A stretch of 64,000 nucleotides of DNA, from assembly GCF_003590645.1 (NCBI RefSeq), contig NZ_CP031834.1, positions 2,480,501-2,544,500 on the forward strand, read 5' to 3'. Source of the DNA: Mesorhizobium sp. DCY119 (GTDB lineage Bacteria; Pseudomonadota; Alphaproteobacteria; Rhizobiales; Rhizobiaceae). The translations under genes and the position numbers were made by a program. Below the pieces are notes generated by a model. That model had not been told where the DNA came from. It was given only the letters and a program-made list of their open reading frames with translations, and made no database searches. Of this stretch, positions 54,193 through 64,000 are shown piece by piece; within the stretch, counting starts at the first letter, position 1; each line of letters begins with the position of its first letter.

Positions 54193-55878
54193 ATGACAAA
54201 GAAGCCTTCCGCTCCCGATATCCTGTGCATCGCAGTCGCCCAGTTGAACCCGACTGTCGGCGACATCGCCGGCAATCTCGCCAAGGCGCGTGAGGCCAGG
54301 GCAGATGCTGCCCGCCAGGGCGCCGACATCGTCCTGTTCACCGAGCTTTTCATCGTCGGGTATCCGCCCGAGGATCTCGTTTTGAAGCCGGCGCTGCTGG
54401 CTGCGTGCGAAAGGGCGGTAGAGGATCTTGCGAAGGATACCGCCGATGGTGGCCCCGGTGTCATCATCGGCACGCCGCTGAAGCGCAAGACCGGCACGCA
54501 CAATTCGGTGATGGTGCTGGACGGCGGCAAGATCATCGCCGAGCGCTACAAGGTTGATTTGCCCAACTATGGCGAGTTCGACGAGAAGCGCGTGTTCCAG
54601 CCTGGTCCGGACATGCCCGGACCGGTGAATTTCCGCGGCGTGCGGCTCGGCCTTCCGATCTGCGAGGATATCTGGAACGATATGGCCGTGTGCGAGACGC
54701 TGGCCGAAAGCGGCGCGGAGCTGCTGCTGGTGATGAACGGCTCGCCCTATTATCGCGGCAAGGTGGATATCCGCCATCAGGTGGCGATCCGGCAGGTGAT
54801 CGAGAGCGGTTTGCCGCTGCTATTCGCCAACCAGCTTGGCGGGCAGGACGAGCTGATCTTCGATGGTGCGTCTTTTGCCATCAACGCCGACAAGACGCTC
54901 GCCATGCAGATGTCGCAGTTCGAGGAGCAACTGGCGGTCACCACCTGGAAGCGTGGCGAAGCTGGATGGGCCTGCACCGGCGGGCCGATGTCGAAAATCC
55001 CCGAAAAGGAAGAGGCCGACTATCGCGCCTGCATGCTGGGCCTGCGTGACTATGTGAACAAGAACGGCTTCAAGAATGTCGTGCTCGGCATGTCGGGCGG
55101 CATCGATTCGGCCATTTGCGCCGCACTGGCCGTCGATGCGCTGGGCGAGGAACGGCTGCGCGCCGTCATGATGCCCTATCGCTATACGTCGAAGGATTCG
55201 CTGAAGGACGCCGAGGACTGCGCTCGCGCGCTCGGCTGCCGCTACGACATCGTGCCGATATTCGAGCCGGTCGAAGGCTTCCTTCACGCGCTCGAACAGA
55301 TGTTCGAAGGCACCAAGGAAGGCATCACCGAGGAGAACCTGCAGAGCCGTGCGCGCGGCACGATCTTGATGGCGATCTCCAACAAGTTCGGGTCGATGGT
55401 GGTCACCACCGGCAACAAGTCGGAAATGTCGGTCGGCTACGCCACGCTATATGGCGACATGAATGGCGGCTTCAACCCGATCAAGGACCTCTACAAGATG
55501 CAGGTCTATGCGCTGGCCCGCTGGCGCAACGGCCATGTGCCGCCGACTGCACTCGGACCCTCGGGCGAAGTGATACCGGCAAACATCATCGACAAGGCGC
55601 CCTCGGCGGAACTGCGCGAAAACCAGACCGACCAGGATTCGCTGCCGCCTTATCCCGTGCTGGACGATATCCTCGAATGCCTTGTCGAGAATGAGATGGG
55701 CGTGGACGACATCGTCGCGCGCGGCCACGACCGTGACACCGTGCACCGCATCGAGCATCTGCTCTACATCGCCGAATACAAGCGGCGGCAGTCGGCACCG
55801 GGCGTGAAGATCACCAAGAAGAATTTCGGCCGCGACCGCCGCTATCCCATTACCAACCGGTACCGCGATCGGGGCTGA
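54193..55878 (+). CDS. nadE: Glutamine-dependent NAD+ synthetase
   Basis: 561 residues from the ATG at 54193. The N-terminal nitrilase-type glutaminase has Glu 51 (FTELF), Lys 120 (ERYKVDLPNYGE) and Cys 157 (LPICEDIW); the C-terminal synthetase has the PP-loop SGGIDS at 301-306, FGSMVVTTGNKSE and the late FGRDRRYPITNRYR. It makes NAD from deamido-NAD with glutamine ammonia channelled between domains. A 17-bp palindrome lies upstream. The GNAT gene follows 5 bases after its stop. Confidence 0.96.
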   Translation: MTKKPSAPDILCIAVAQLNPTVGDIAGNLAKAREARADAARQGADIVLFTELFIVGYPPEDLVLKPALLAACERAVEDLAKDTADGGPGVIIGTPLKRKTGTHNSVMVLDGGKIIAERYKVDLPNYGEFDEKRVFQPGPDMPGPVNFRGVRLGLPICEDIWNDMAVCETLAESGAELLLVMNGSPYYRGKVDIRHQVAIRQVIESGLPLLFANQLGGQDELIFDGASFAINADKTLAMQMSQFEEQLAVTTWKRGEAGWACTGGPMSKIPEKEEADYRACMLGLRDYVNKNGFKNVVLGMSGGIDSAICAALAVDALGEERLRAVMMPYRYTSKDSLKDAEDCARALGCRYDIVPIFEPVEGFLHALEQMFEGTKEGITEENLQSRARGTILMAISNKFGSMVVTTGNKSEMSVGYATLYGDMNGGFNPIKDLYKMQVYALARWRNGHVPPTALGPSGEVIPANIIDKAPSAELRENQTDQDSLPPYPVLDDILECLVENEMGVDDIVARGHDRDTVHRIEHLLYIAEYKRRQSAPGVKITKKNFGRDRRYPITNRYRDRG

Positions 55879-55883
55879 TCAAA

Positions 55884-56294
55884 ATGGCAGATGTCGAGAT
55901 CAGCTTCGATCGCTCCCGGATCGATTTCCAGAAGACCTCGGAGATCATCAAGGAGAGCTACTGGGGCGAGGGCAGGACTGACGAAACACACCACCGTGCC
56001 TTCAACAATTCATTCTGTGCTGCTGCTTTCATAAATGGAGAGCAGGTCGGCTTCGCGCGCGTCGTCACCGACTATGCCTGCTTCGCCTATCTCTGCGACG
56101 TCATCATCTGGCCGGAGCGGCGCGGCGCAGGAATCGGCAAGAAGCTCATGGCGGCACTTCTCGCTCATCCTGATCTCGCAGCGGTTGGCAGCTGGAGCCT
56201 CCGAACCGGCGACGCGCACAAGCTTTACGAACAGTTCGGTTTCGTTACCTCGACGGATGGCATGTATATGCGGCTGGCACGAAAGCCTGCCTGA
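55884..56294 (+). CDS. GNAT-family N-acetyltransferase
   Basis: 136 residues. FNNSFCAAAFINGEQVGFARVVTDYACFAYLCDVIIWPERRGAGIGKKLMAALLAHPDL holds the acetyl-CoA binding motif (RRGAGIGKKL, the R/Q-x-x-G-x-G/A form); WSLRTGDAHKLYEQFGFVTSTDGMYMRL completes the fold. Substrate unknown. Its ATG lies 5 bases after nadE stop, so it is expressed from the same transcript. Confidence 0.92.
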   Translation: MADVEISFDRSRIDFQKTSEIIKESYWGEGRTDETHHRAFNNSFCAAAFINGEQVGFARVVTDYACFAYLCDVIIWPERRGAGIGKKLMAALLAHPDLAAVGSWSLRTGDAHKLYEQFGFVTSTDGMYMRLARKPA

Positions 56295-56675
56295 CACACG
56301 CGGCTGTTGCAAAAGCGCCTCACCGTTTATGCCAGTTGCATTTTGCGACACGGCCTATCTTGGCGAAGACGCGGGCCTCACATATAAGCAAATTTCTGCG
56401 ATTCCCTTTTGGGAGGGTGCGAATGCCAGGATTTGACAATTACATGCGAGGTCTTGAGGCCTAGGTCTGCGATGCTCCGTCGCCAAAGCTGATTGCTTGG
56501 CGGTTTGAAGCAAGTTCAGAGCCTGGCACTCTTCGATCTCGGTCGCCGCCCGCGTAACGCGGGCTTGCAGCCAAATTCGCTTCGTACCCGCATTCCGGAC
56601 GTTTTGTCGTCCTTCGCGGTGTTTTCAAAACTGACTTTACTGGGATCGGGTGACGCTTTTCGCCCGAATGACATC
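56295..56675. other. Intergenic stretch with a possible 13-codon leader ORF
   Basis: 381 bases between GNAT and the ABC exporter. The only coding-like signal is a 13-codon ORF at 56423-56464 preceded by GGGAGGGTG. Small direct complements (CCCGCGTAACGCGGG near 56551) form a short hairpin. No RNA gene recognised. Confidence 0.55.
56423..56464 (+). CDS. Possible leader peptide (13 aa)
   Basis: ATG at 56423 with GGGAGGG 5 bases upstream; reads MPGFDNYMRGLEA then TAG. It lies 212 bases before the ABC exporter gene. The strong ribosome site is the only evidence; the peptide has no recognised family. Confidence 0.3.
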   Translation: MPGFDNYMRGLEA

Positions 56676-58481
56676 ATGGCTCGTTTTCGTATCGACTGGC
56701 GCGGCGGCGCTTTCCGCAGCGTCCTGGGCTTCACCGCCCGCCATTGGCAGCGTCAGCCTGTCCGCGTGACCGTCATCGCGGCTGCGGTTCTGGTTTCGAC
56801 CATGGCCGACGTTCTGACGCCGCTCTTTTCCGGCCGTCTGGTCGACGCTGTCGCCAATGGCGCGGCGACGGATGTGGTTGCATGGAATGCCGCACTCGCG
56901 GCGTTCTTCACGCTGCTGGCGCTGGCGCTTGGCGCCATCGTCATGCGCCACATCGCCTTCATGGGTATCATCGACCTGACGTTGAACATGATGTCGGATA
57001 TCGCGGCCGACGCGTTTAATCGCGTCCAGCGTTTCTCGACGGATTGGCATGCCAACAGCTTTGCCGGCTCGACCGTGCGCAAGGTGACGCGCGGCATGTG
57101 GGCGCTCGACCTGCTGAACGACACGATATTGGTGGCCTTGTTCCCGTCGCTCGTGATGCTCATCGGCTCGACGCTGCTGCTCGGCTGGTACTGGCCCATG
57201 ATGGGCGTGATCATCGGTATCGGCTCGTTGATCTACATCGCAGTGACGGTATCGCTGTCGCTCGGCTATGTCGCGCCGGCTGCAAGCCTCGCCAATCGCT
57301 GGGACACGCGCCTTGGCGGGTCGCTGGCCGATGCGGTGAGCTGCAATTCCGTCGTCAAAGCTTTCGGCGCGGAAAGGCGCGAGGACGGCCGGCTCGCCAA
57401 GGTGACAGCCAAATGGCAGCATCGGACGCGGCGGACCTGGGTTCGCGGTACCATCAACGGCACGACGCAAGGTGCGACGCTGCTCGTGCTGCGGGCGGCG
57501 GTGATCGGCTTTGCCTTGCTGCTGTGGTCACGCGGGCAGGCGAGTGCAGGCGATATTACGTTCGTCCTGACCTCGTTCTTCGTGCTTCAGGGCTACCTGC
57601 GTGATGTCGGCATGCATGTTCGCAACCTCCAGCGCTCGGTCAACGATATGGAGGAACTGGTCGATATCCACGGTCAGCCCCTCGGCATCGAGGACAAGCC
57701 CTATGCCAAGCCCATTGAGATCACCGTCGGACGGATCGATTTCGAGAACGTCACCTTCCACTATGGAAATCACAGGCTGCCGCTCTACGAGAATTTCTCG
57801 GTGACGATCGCAGCCGGTGAGCGTGTCGGTCTCGTCGGCCATTCGGGATCGGGCAAGACGACCTTCGTCAAGCTGATCCAGCGGCTTTACGACGTCAGCG
57901 ATGGCCGCATCGTGATCGATGGGCAGGATATTTCGCAGGTGACGCAGGCATCGCTGCGCCAGCAGATCGCCATCGTGCAGCAGGAGCCGATCCTGTTTCA
58001 CAGGTCGCTTGCGGAAAACATCGCCTATGCACGTCCCGGTGCCTCGCAGGCCGAGATCGAGAATGCGGCAAGGCTTGCCAGCGCGCATGATTTCATCACT
58101 CGGCTGCCCAAGGGCTATGGCACGCTGGTGGGTGAACGCGGCGTGAAGCTGTCGGGCGGCGAACGCCAGCGCGTGGCGATTGCGCGGGCGTTCCTTGCCG
58201 ATGCGCCGATCCTCATTCTGGACGAGGCAACCTCGAGCCTCGATTCGGAATCGGAGGTGCTGATCCAGCAGGCGATGGAGCGGCTGATGATCGGGCGCAC
58301 GACGCTGGTCATCGCGCACCGGCTTTCGACGGTGCGCGCGCTCGACCGGCTGCTGGTGTTCGACAATGGCAAGATCGTGGAAGAGGGCGATCACCAGGCG
58401 CTTATCCGTCTGAAAGGCGGCATCTATCGCCGCCTGTTCGAACGGCAGGCGTTGGAACTGACCAAGGGCCTCGCGGTCTAA
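56676..58481 (+). CDS. ABC transporter, fused permease and ATPase (exporter type)
   Basis: 601 residues from the ATG at 56676. A six-helix transmembrane domain (about 20-310) is fused to an ATPase: Walker A GHSGSGKTTF, Q-loop IVQQEPILFH, signature LSGGERQRVAIARAF, Walker B ILILDEATSSLD, H-loop IAHRLST. It acts as a dimer exporting lipid, glycan or peptide material; substrate unknown. No adaptor gene is near. An upstream in-frame ATG at 56493 lacks support. Confidence 0.93.
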   Translation: MARFRIDWRGGAFRSVLGFTARHWQRQPVRVTVIAAAVLVSTMADVLTPLFSGRLVDAVANGAATDVVAWNAALAAFFTLLALALGAIVMRHIAFMGIIDLTLNMMSDIAADAFNRVQRFSTDWHANSFAGSTVRKVTRGMWALDLLNDTILVALFPSLVMLIGSTLLLGWYWPMMGVIIGIGSLIYIAVTVSLSLGYVAPAASLANRWDTRLGGSLADAVSCNSVVKAFGAERREDGRLAKVTAKWQHRTRRTWVRGTINGTTQGATLLVLRAAVIGFALLLWSRGQASAGDITFVLTSFFVLQGYLRDVGMHVRNLQRSVNDMEELVDIHGQPLGIEDKPYAKPIEITVGRIDFENVTFHYGNHRLPLYENFSVTIAAGERVGLVGHSGSGKTTFVKLIQRLYDVSDGRIVIDGQDISQVTQASLRQQIAIVQQEPILFHRSLAENIAYARPGASQAEIENAARLASAHDFITRLPKGYGTLVGERGVKLSGGERQRVAIARAFLADAPILILDEATSSLDSESEVLIQQAMERLMIGRTTLVIAHRLSTVRALDRLLVFDNGKIVEEGDHQALIRLKGGIYRRLFERQALELTKGLAV

Positions 58482-58491
58482 AGGGCCAAAT

Positions 58492-58521
58492 CCGCCGGCT
58501 GCGCTTCTGCGTGGCCGGCGG
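58492..58521. terminator. Hairpin between ABC exporter and gltX
   Basis: CCGCCGGC (58492-58499) pairs perfectly with GCCGGCGG (58514-58521). No T-tract follows, so partial termination or an mRNA-stability role is possible. Confidence 0.45.
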
Positions 58522-58564
58522 GTGCAGTCTTGCCAAGGCCATATCCATCCGTTAACCGGGGAAA

Positions 58565-59938
58565 ATGACAGTAACCGTTCGTTTTGCTCCGTCGCCGACA
58601 GGCCTTATCCATATCGGCAATGCCCGCACTGCGCTGTTCAACTGGCTGTTTGCCATGAAGAACGGCGGCCGCTTCATCCAGCGCTTCGACGATACCGACG
58701 TGCTGCGCTCGAAGCAGGAATATGCCGACGCCATCCTCTACGACCTGCATTGGCTTGGTATCTTTCCCGATGCCACCGACTATCAGTCGCGGCGCTTCGA
58801 TGCCTATGACGCAGCCGTCGAGAAGTTGAAGGCTGCAGGCCTGCTCTATGCCTGCTACGAGACGTCGGAAGAGCTGGAGCTGAAACGCAAGATCCGCCTC
58901 TCCCGCAAGCTGCCGCCGGTCTATGGCCGCGAGGCGCTGAAGCTGACCGGCGAGGAACGCGAGGCGCTGGAGGCCGAAGGCCGCAAGCCGCATTGGCGTT
59001 TTCTGCTGCCGAATTTCAGGGACAATCCGTTCGAGACGGAACGCACCGAAATCCAGTGGGATGACGTGGTGCGCGGCGAAGAAACCGTCGATCTCGCTTC
59101 TCTTTCGGACCCGGTTCTGGTGCGTGAGGACGGCACATATCTCTATACGCTACCGTCCGTCGTCGACGATATCGACATGGGCGTGACCCATGTCATCCGC
59201 GGCGACGACCATGTCACCAATACAGGTGTGCAGATTGCGCTGTTCAAGGGGCTTGGCGCCGAGCCGCCGGCATTCGGGCACCATAATCTTTTGACGACGA
59301 GCACAGGCGAGGGGCTTTCGAAGCGCACCGGCGCGCTTTCGATCAGCAGCCTGCGCGAATCCGGTCTGGAGCCAATGGCGGTTGCCTCGCTTGCGGTTCT
59401 GATCGGCACGTCGGAGAACGTGACCGCCGTGCCCCATATGTCCGAGCTTGCAGAGCGGTTTGATCCGGCAGCCACGTCGAAGTCCGCGTCGAAATTCGAC
59501 CCCGCTGAGCTCATCGTGCTCAATCGCGCGCTGCTTCATCAGCTGCCGTTCAACGAAGCGCAGGATCGACTTTCGGCGCTCGGCGTTTCCGGAGAAAAGG
59601 CCGAGCCTTTCTGGCTTGCCGTGCGCGGAAATCTTGAGAAGCTGGCGGATGCCGTCACCTGGTGGCGCATCGTCAATCAGGGCCCGGAAGAGCCCGTCGA
59701 ACTCTCGGACAAGGACCGTGAATTCGTGAACCAGGCTTTCGACATGCTCCCCGAAGAGCCTTGGGACGGGTCGACCTGGAAGGCTTGGACCGGTGCCGTA
59801 AAAGAAGAAACCAAGCGCAAGGGCAAGACGTTGTTCATGCCTTTGCGGCTGGCGCTTACGGGACTTGCCTCTGGGCCGGAGCTCGCAGATTTATTGCCCC
59901 TTCTGGATCAGGCAAAAATACAGGCCCGACGACCCTGA
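58565..59938 (+). CDS. gltX: Glutamyl-tRNA synthetase (GluRS2-like)
   Basis: 457 residues. [33 protein letters not shown] carries the HIGN form of the HIGH motif; [18 protein letters not shown] and the GLSKRTG form of KMSKS are typical of the second GluRS type in alphaproteobacteria, where a housekeeping RIEDTD-type enzyme is usually encoded elsewhere. An anticodon-binding domain fills the last ~150 residues. It may charge tRNA-Glu or be non-discriminating towards tRNA-Gln; sequence does not decide. Its 3' end overlaps the convergent DUF2865 gene by 83 bases. Confidence 0.95.
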   Translation: MTVTVRFAPSPTGLIHIGNARTALFNWLFAMKNGGRFIQRFDDTDVLRSKQEYADAILYDLHWLGIFPDATDYQSRRFDAYDAAVEKLKAAGLLYACYETSEELELKRKIRLSRKLPPVYGREALKLTGEEREALEAEGRKPHWRFLLPNFRDNPFETERTEIQWDDVVRGEETVDLASLSDPVLVREDGTYLYTLPSVVDDIDMGVTHVIRGDDHVTNTGVQIALFKGLGAEPPAFGHHNLLTTSTGEGLSKRTGALSISSLRESGLEPMAVASLAVLIGTSENVTAVPHMSELAERFDPAATSKSASKFDPAELIVLNRALLHQLPFNEAQDRLSALGVSGEKAEPFWLAVRGNLEKLADAVTWWRIVNQGPEEPVELSDKDREFVNQAFDMLPEEPWDGSTWKAWTGAVKEETKRKGKTLFMPLRLALTGLASGPELADLLPLLDQAKIQARRP

Positions 59939-61070
59939 CCCTGCGGTTGGGGTCCAGCGGTGCTGCCTCGGACGGCTTTGTTTCTTCAGGTGTCGAAGTT
60001 TCCGATCCCAGCTTTTGAATGGAGCTTGCGTGGGTTTCCTGCACGGCAGGTGGCTCGACGGGCATGATCGATGGAGACGCGCTAGGTTCGGTCGAGGAGG
60101 TCGCCTCGCTTGACGGTGGCGGGTTTCCGGCAATCACCTCGAAATTCTTAGGCGCGTTGCAGCTGCAGCCTTCCGGCTTCGGTAGGCTTTCGCGCTTGTA
60201 GAGATAAGCAGCCGGCATCTCGGAATACGGCTTGCCGTTGACTGCGGAAACCATATCGGCCGACTCGTCGGTGATCTCGGGTGCCTCTTCGCCTTCCTTG
60301 ACCTCCTGCACTGCCACAGGGCTGCTTTGATGGAAGAAGACCTGCATTTCGGCGCCCGGACACATCGCCTGGCAATTCTGCTGGTCGCGGGCGAATTCGC
60401 GCTTCGATGACGCAAACGACATCGGGAAATAATATCCGTCGCATGTGCGCACACAGACGGTTCGATACTGGCCGCTCGGCGTTTGCATGCCAGATGCTTG
60501 ACTGGGCTTGGCGACCTGCCTGGCGGTACGCACTGGAGCGTTGTCGATTGTCTCGCGCCGCTCGACGGTCTCAACCTTTGGCTGCACGACCAGATAGTTG
60601 CCTCTATCCGAATTGTCCGTGCCAGGAGCAAATGGTTGACGCGCAACTACTTGATTGCGGCAGCCATTGGCATTGAGAGAAGCGAGGATGGTCACCCGCG
60701 ACCTTCCGCCGCCACGTCCGGCAGACTGATCGCGCCTGCGCTGAAGTGTGTCGAGGTTGCGCTCCATCTTCTGGACGTTTGCGTTGATCCTGGCGCATTG
60801 CTGCACATTGCTGCCAAACAGGGAAAAACCGCAGCCGGCGGCGCGCGCATTGCTCTTCGCGGCAGCAAGCTGCTGACGTTGTTTGCTCAGGGCTGCATCG
60901 TATCTGCGAAATTGTGCAGAGCCGCCACCGCCTGAACCAGCGGACGCAAGCTCGGCCTCGAGCTGACGGCAAACGCGGGAACTGGCGGCCATCGCCGAAG
61001 TTGTGAAAAGGATCGAAGCCAAAGCGAACAGCGTCGCCAATGCACGTGCCAAACCGTTCAACCCGGCCAT
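59856..61070 (-). CDS. Secreted DUF2865 protein
   Basis: 404 residues with a signal peptide (about 1-28, ending TSAMA). A Cys-bearing coiled-coil region (about 33-110, [18 protein letters not shown]) precedes the DUF2865 core: [45 protein letters not shown] with the paired cysteines. A proline/serine-rich C-terminal third follows. Probably periplasmic, found in Rhizobiales, role unknown. The last 27 codons lie antisense to the gltX 3' end. An unusually complete overlap suggests both ends are real. Confidence 0.88.
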   Translation of the reverse strand: MAGLNGLARALATLFALASILFTTSAMAASSRVCRQLEAELASAGSGGGGSAQFRRYDAALSKQRQQLAAAKSNARAAGCGFSLFGSNVQQCARINANVQKMERNLDTLQRRRDQSAGRGGGRSRVTILASLNANGCRNQVVARQPFAPGTDNSDRGNYLVVQPKVETVERRETIDNAPVRTARQVAKPSQASGMQTPSGQYRTVCVRTCDGYYFPMSFASSKREFARDQQNCQAMCPGAEMQVFFHQSSPVAVQEVKEGEEAPEITDESADMVSAVNGKPYSEMPAAYLYKRESLPKPEGCSCNAPKNFEVIAGNPPPSSEATSSTEPSASPSIMPVEPPAVQETHASSIQKLGSETSTPEETKPSEAAPLDPNRRVRVVGPVFLPDPEGAINLRAPAQRQVP

Positions 61071-61210
61071 CAGGTGCCCCCCGAACGTTCGCTATGCCTG
61101 ATCAAAGATTCCGCCGCTGATCAGGCGTCACTCCGTTACCACATATGAGGTTAACTGTTTATTTGCGTTTGGACAGTTGACCTTTTCGTGATCGCTTTAG
61201 TTGATGGCTT

Positions 61211-63541
61211 TCAACCTGCCTTGGCTATCGTTGCCTGAGCCTTTTGCGCTGCTTCCACCACTGCAAGCGCGGTCATGTTCACCACGCCGCGCGAGGTCAC
61301 CGACGGCGTCAGGATATGCGCGGGTTGCTCGGTGCCGAGCAGGATCGGCCCGACATGCAGGGCGTCCGTCATCTGCTTCACCGTGGTCAGCGCGATGTTT
61401 GCGGAGTCGAGATTGGGGAAGACAAGGAGATTGGCTTCGCCCTTGAGCGTGGAATGCGGATAGACGCGTTGCCGCAAATGTTCCGACAAAGCGGAGTCGG
61501 CGTGCATTTCACCGTCGCTCTGCAGGTCGGGCGCGATCCTCTTCAGGATCGCTGCTGCCTCGCGCATCTTCAGTGCGCTCGGAGAATCGCGCGAGCCAAA
61601 ATTCGAGTGCGACAGCAGTGCCGCCTTGGGCTCGATGCCGAAGCGGCGGATTTCCTCGGCCGCCAGTATGGTCATCTCGGCGATTTCCTCAGCGGTGGGA
61701 TCAACCGTCACATAGGTATCGGTGAAGAAGGTAACGCCACGGCTCGAAATCAGCATCGACAGTGTGGAGAGATCACGGTCGCTGACGCCGGCGCGCGGTC
61801 CGATGATCAGTGTCACATTGCGCAAATGACGGGCAAATCGCCCTTCGAGGCCGCAGATCATGGCGTCGGCATCGCCGCGCCGCATGGCAAGTGCCGCGAT
61901 GACCGTCGTATCCGTTCGGACCATGGTGCGCGCAGCTTCCTGGGTCACGCCGCGCCGGCCGGTGAGCTCGATCAGCTGATCGACATAGTCGCGGTAGCGC
62001 GGATCGTCCTCGGGGTTGATCAGTTCGAAATCCGTGCCGGGGCGAATGCGCAAGCCGTAGCGCCGCAACCGGACATCGATGACATTCGGGCGGCCAATAA
62101 GGATCGGCTCGGCAATGCCTTCCTCAAGCACCACCTGTGCGGCGCGCAGCACGCGCTCGTCTTCGCCGTCGGCATAGATGACGCGTTTGGCCGTCGACAT
62201 CTTCGCAGTGGAAAACACCGGTTTCATGACAAGGCCGGAGCGGAAGACGAAGCGGTTGAGCCGGTCGATATAGGCCGGAAAATCGGTAATGGGTCGCGTT
62301 GCAACCCCGGTGTCGCAGGCAGCCTTTGCAACCGCCGGTGCGATTCTCAGGATCAGGCGCGGATCGAACGGCGAGGGGATCAGAAAATCGGGTCCGAAGA
62401 CCGGCGTCTCGCCGGAATATGCACGCGCTGCGACGTCTGACGGTTCCTCGCGGGCAAGGGCTGCGATGGCGCGGACGGCGGCCATCTTCATGTTTTCATT
62501 GATAGCGCTGGCGCCGCAGTCGAGTGCACCGCGGAAGATGTAAGGAAAGCACAGTACGTTGTTGACCTGATTGGGGAAATCCGACCGACCGGTGCAGATC
62601 ATGGCGTCCGGCCGCGCCGCGCGAGCGACTTCCGGCATGATCTCCGGCGTGGGGTTGGCAAGTGCCAGGACAAGCGGCTTGTCCGCCATGTGCTTCAGCA
62701 GTTCAGGCTTCAGAACGCCTGCAGCAGAGAGGCCGAGGAATACGTCCGCGCCGCCGATGACATCCTCAAGCGTGCGCGCATTGGTGTCCTTCACATAGGG
62801 GTCTTTCCAGCGGTCCATCTCGTCCAGCCGCCCCTTGTAGGCAACGCCGAAACGGTCGGTGACCCAGATGTTTTCCACCTTGGCGCCAAGCGAAACCAGG
62901 AGGTTGAGGCAGGCAAGCGCTGCCGCACCAGCACCCGACGTGACGATCTTGATGTCCTCGATCTTTTTGCCGGCGAATTCGAGACCGTTCAGCACCGCTG
63001 CCGCAACGATGATCGCGGTGCCGTGCTGGTCGTCGTGGAAGACCGGGATTTTCATCCTAGCCTTCAAACGCTCCTCCACCTCGAAGCACTCGGGAGCCTT
63101 GATGTCTTCGAGGTTGATGCCGCCGAAAGTCGGCTCAAGTGCCGAAATGGTCTCGACCATGCGGTCGATCTCAGGCGCGTCGATCTCGATGTCGAACACA
63201 TCGATGCCGGCGAATTTCTTGAACAGGACGGCCTTGCCTTCCATCACCGGCTTGGAGGCGAGGGGACCGATATTGCCCAGGCCGAGCACGGCAGTGCCGT
63301 TCGAGACCACGCCGACCAGATTGGCGCGCGCGGTATAGTCCGCAGCCGTTGCGGGATCGTCCCTGATCGCGAGGCACGGTGCGGCGACGCCTGGCGAATA
63401 GGCCAGCGCCAGGTCGCGCTGATTGCCTAGGGGCTTGGTTGCCTGGATCTCCAGCTTTCCCGGCACCGGGTATTTATGGAAATACAGCGCCGCCTCTTCG
63501 AAATCGGAACGCGCCGCATCGTTGTTTTTTTCGTTGTCCAT
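61211..63541 (-). CDS. maeB: NADP-dependent malic enzyme with phosphotransacetylase-like C-terminal domain
   Basis: 776 residues, the MaeB length. The N-terminal ~420 residues are the malic enzyme: [68 protein letters not shown] and [31 protein letters not shown] (nucleotide site). The C-terminal part ([31 protein letters not shown]) resembles phosphotransacetylase and acts in regulation, not catalysis. It turns malate into pyruvate, CO2 and NADPH. In rhizobia this is the TME-type partner of DME. ATG at 63541. Confidence 0.95.
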   Translation of the reverse strand: MDNEKNNDAARSDFEEAALYFHKYPVPGKLEIQATKPLGNQRDLALAYSPGVAAPCLAIRDDPATAADYTARANLVGVVSNGTAVLGLGNIGPLASKPVMEGKAVLFKKFAGIDVFDIEIDAPEIDRMVETISALEPTFGGINLEDIKAPECFEVEERLKARMKIPVFHDDQHGTAIIVAAAVLNGLEFAGKKIEDIKIVTSGAGAAALACLNLLVSLGAKVENIWVTDRFGVAYKGRLDEMDRWKDPYVKDTNARTLEDVIGGADVFLGLSAAGVLKPELLKHMADKPLVLALANPTPEIMPEVARAARPDAMICTGRSDFPNQVNNVLCFPYIFRGALDCGASAINENMKMAAVRAIAALAREEPSDVAARAYSGETPVFGPDFLIPSPFDPRLILRIAPAVAKAACDTGVATRPITDFPAYIDRLNRFVFRSGLVMKPVFSTAKMSTAKRVIYADGEDERVLRAAQVVLEEGIAEPILIGRPNVIDVRLRRYGLRIRPGTDFELINPEDDPRYRDYVDQLIELTGRRGVTQEAARTMVRTDTTVIAALAMRRGDADAMICGLEGRFARHLRNVTLIIGPRAGVSDRDLSTLSMLISSRGVTFFTDTYVTVDPTAEEIAEMTILAAEEIRRFGIEPKAALLSHSNFGSRDSPSALKMREAAAILKRIAPDLQSDGEMHADSALSEHLRQRVYPHSTLKGEANLLVFPNLDSANIALTTVKQMTDALHVGPILLGTEQPAHILTPSVTSRGVVNMTALAVVEAAQKAQATIAKAG

Positions 63542-63627
63542 GGTTGCGGTTTAACCCCGTATTCGATCGTTTCGACTGTGTTTTATCATGCGATTCCGGT
63601 TTTTCGAGGCGGTCCGTGAACGAAAAT

Positions 63628-63660
63628 AACTGGAATCGGGAAGATCCCATGATTCCAGTT
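63628..63660 (-). terminator. Rho-independent terminator of the SDR gene
   Basis: AACTGGAATC (63628-63637) and GATTCCAGTT (63651-63660) form a 10-bp stem with an inner GGGA/TCCC pair. On the minus strand it is followed by ATTTTCG. Lies between the SDR stop and the maeB start. Confidence 0.7.
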
Positions 63661-63706
63661 ACTTGCCGTCAGAATCTCGCGAAATGAATCGGCTGGTGAA
63701 TTCCCC

Positions 63707-64000
63707 CTAGAAGGCGCTCACATAGAGCCCGCCATCGACGGGTATGTTCTGCCCGGTGAGATAACCCGCGTGAACCGAGCAGAGAAAGGCGCAGATCTGG
63801 CCGAACTCTTCCGGCGTGCCGAGGCGTTTGGCCGGAACGTCGGCGCTGATACGCGTCTTGCGCTCACGTGATGCTTCGGGCGACTCGACGCTGCCTGGCT
63901 CGTGCGGGCCACGAAGCCGGTCTGTGTCGAGCTTGCCCGGAAGCATGTTGTTGATGGTCACGTTGCGGTCGGCAACCGTGCGGGCAACGCCAGCCAGGAA
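63707..64000 (-). CDS. SDR-family oxidoreductase, C-terminal part
   Basis: Partial; the 5' part is off the right edge. 97 residues are visible: FLAGVARTVADRNVTINNMLPGKLDTDRL is the post-catalytic segment (after the YxxxK helix) and VPAKRLGTPEEFGQICAFLCSVHAGYLTGQNIPVDGGLYVSAF the classic SDR C-terminus with GQNIPVDGG. The nucleotide site and catalytic Tyr/Lys are beyond the window. It probably ends at a terminator at 63628-63660. Similar to 3-oxoacyl-ACP reductase-like short-chain dehydrogenases; substrate unknown. Confidence 0.9.
   Translation of the reverse strand, partial: FLAGVARTVADRNVTINNMLPGKLDTDRLRGPHEPGSVESPEASRERKTRISADVPAKRLGTPEEFGQICAFLCSVHAGYLTGQNIPVDGGLYVSAF

Overview
The window is a piece of an alphaproteobacterial chromosome, most likely Rhizobiales (Mesorhizobium/Phyllobacteriaceae-like). 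This rests on the high GC content, the gene families present (class II DAHP synthase, MaeB-type malic enzyme, DUF2865, a ClpP paralogue, a GluRS of the DTD...RSKQEY type), rhizobial-style long palindromic intergenic repeats and an IGHNGGPPL-type phage protein. Genus is inference.

Region 1 (about 1-13,200) is the right-hand part of an HK97-type prophage; its left end lies outside the window. All recognised phage genes are on the minus strand. Reading leftward from the host junction they are: tyrosine integrase, AlpA-like HTH/excisionase candidate, winged-helix protein, a replication-type protein with iteron-like repeats inside its gene, an IGHNGG-motif protein, a 620-bp structured non-coding stretch, a MerR-like HTH gene, portal, a GTA-gp10-like protein and a 65-aa partner, a protease-capsid fusion, a small head-associated protein, tail tube, HNH nuclease, four head-tail joining/completion genes, small and large terminase, and the start of the tape measure. 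This order is strongly permuted compared with textbook HK97 modules. The integrase abuts dusA, and the phage end appears to supply the 5' end and start codon of dusA.

Region 2 (13.2-26 kb) holds core and accessory genes: dusA, an ArsR-SRPBCC pair with a clear operator, a ClpP paralogue, VOC, aspartic protease, DUF1289, cobT, a membrane histidine kinase, a thermonuclease, GST, a UDG-family protein, Lrp, DUF3299, alkylation repair, a beta-hydroxyacid dehydrogenase and a membrane diguanylate cyclase.

Region 3 (26-41 kb) has a polar amino-acid ABC transporter without an adjacent ATPase gene, an EamA-MFS-mobA-mobB operon with overlapping TTG/GTG starts, an HxlR-controlled GST-DUF899-hydrolase cluster, GFA and GIY-YIG genes, about 1 kb of palindromic repeats, moaA, DUF971, a PPOX-family protein and a MarR/hydrolase divergent pair.

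Region 4 (41-64 kb) is mostly housekeeping: L,D-transpeptidase, tRNA-Val(CAC), gph, rpiA, DUF2059, glutathione reductase, class II DAHP synthase, a soluble diguanylate cyclase, a second GFA protein, a ring-cleavage dioxygenase, dgkA, a hemerythrin-like protein, DUF1003, a DNA-3-methyladenine glycosylase I-like protein, nadE with a candidate operator, GNAT, an ABC exporter, gltX, DUF2865, maeB and the C-terminal part of an SDR. Linked functions include molybdenum cofactor (mobAB, moaA), glutathione and electrophile handling (gor, GSTs, GFAs), base-excision repair (UDG, AlkD-like, Tag-like) and cyclic-di-GMP signalling (two GGDEF proteins).
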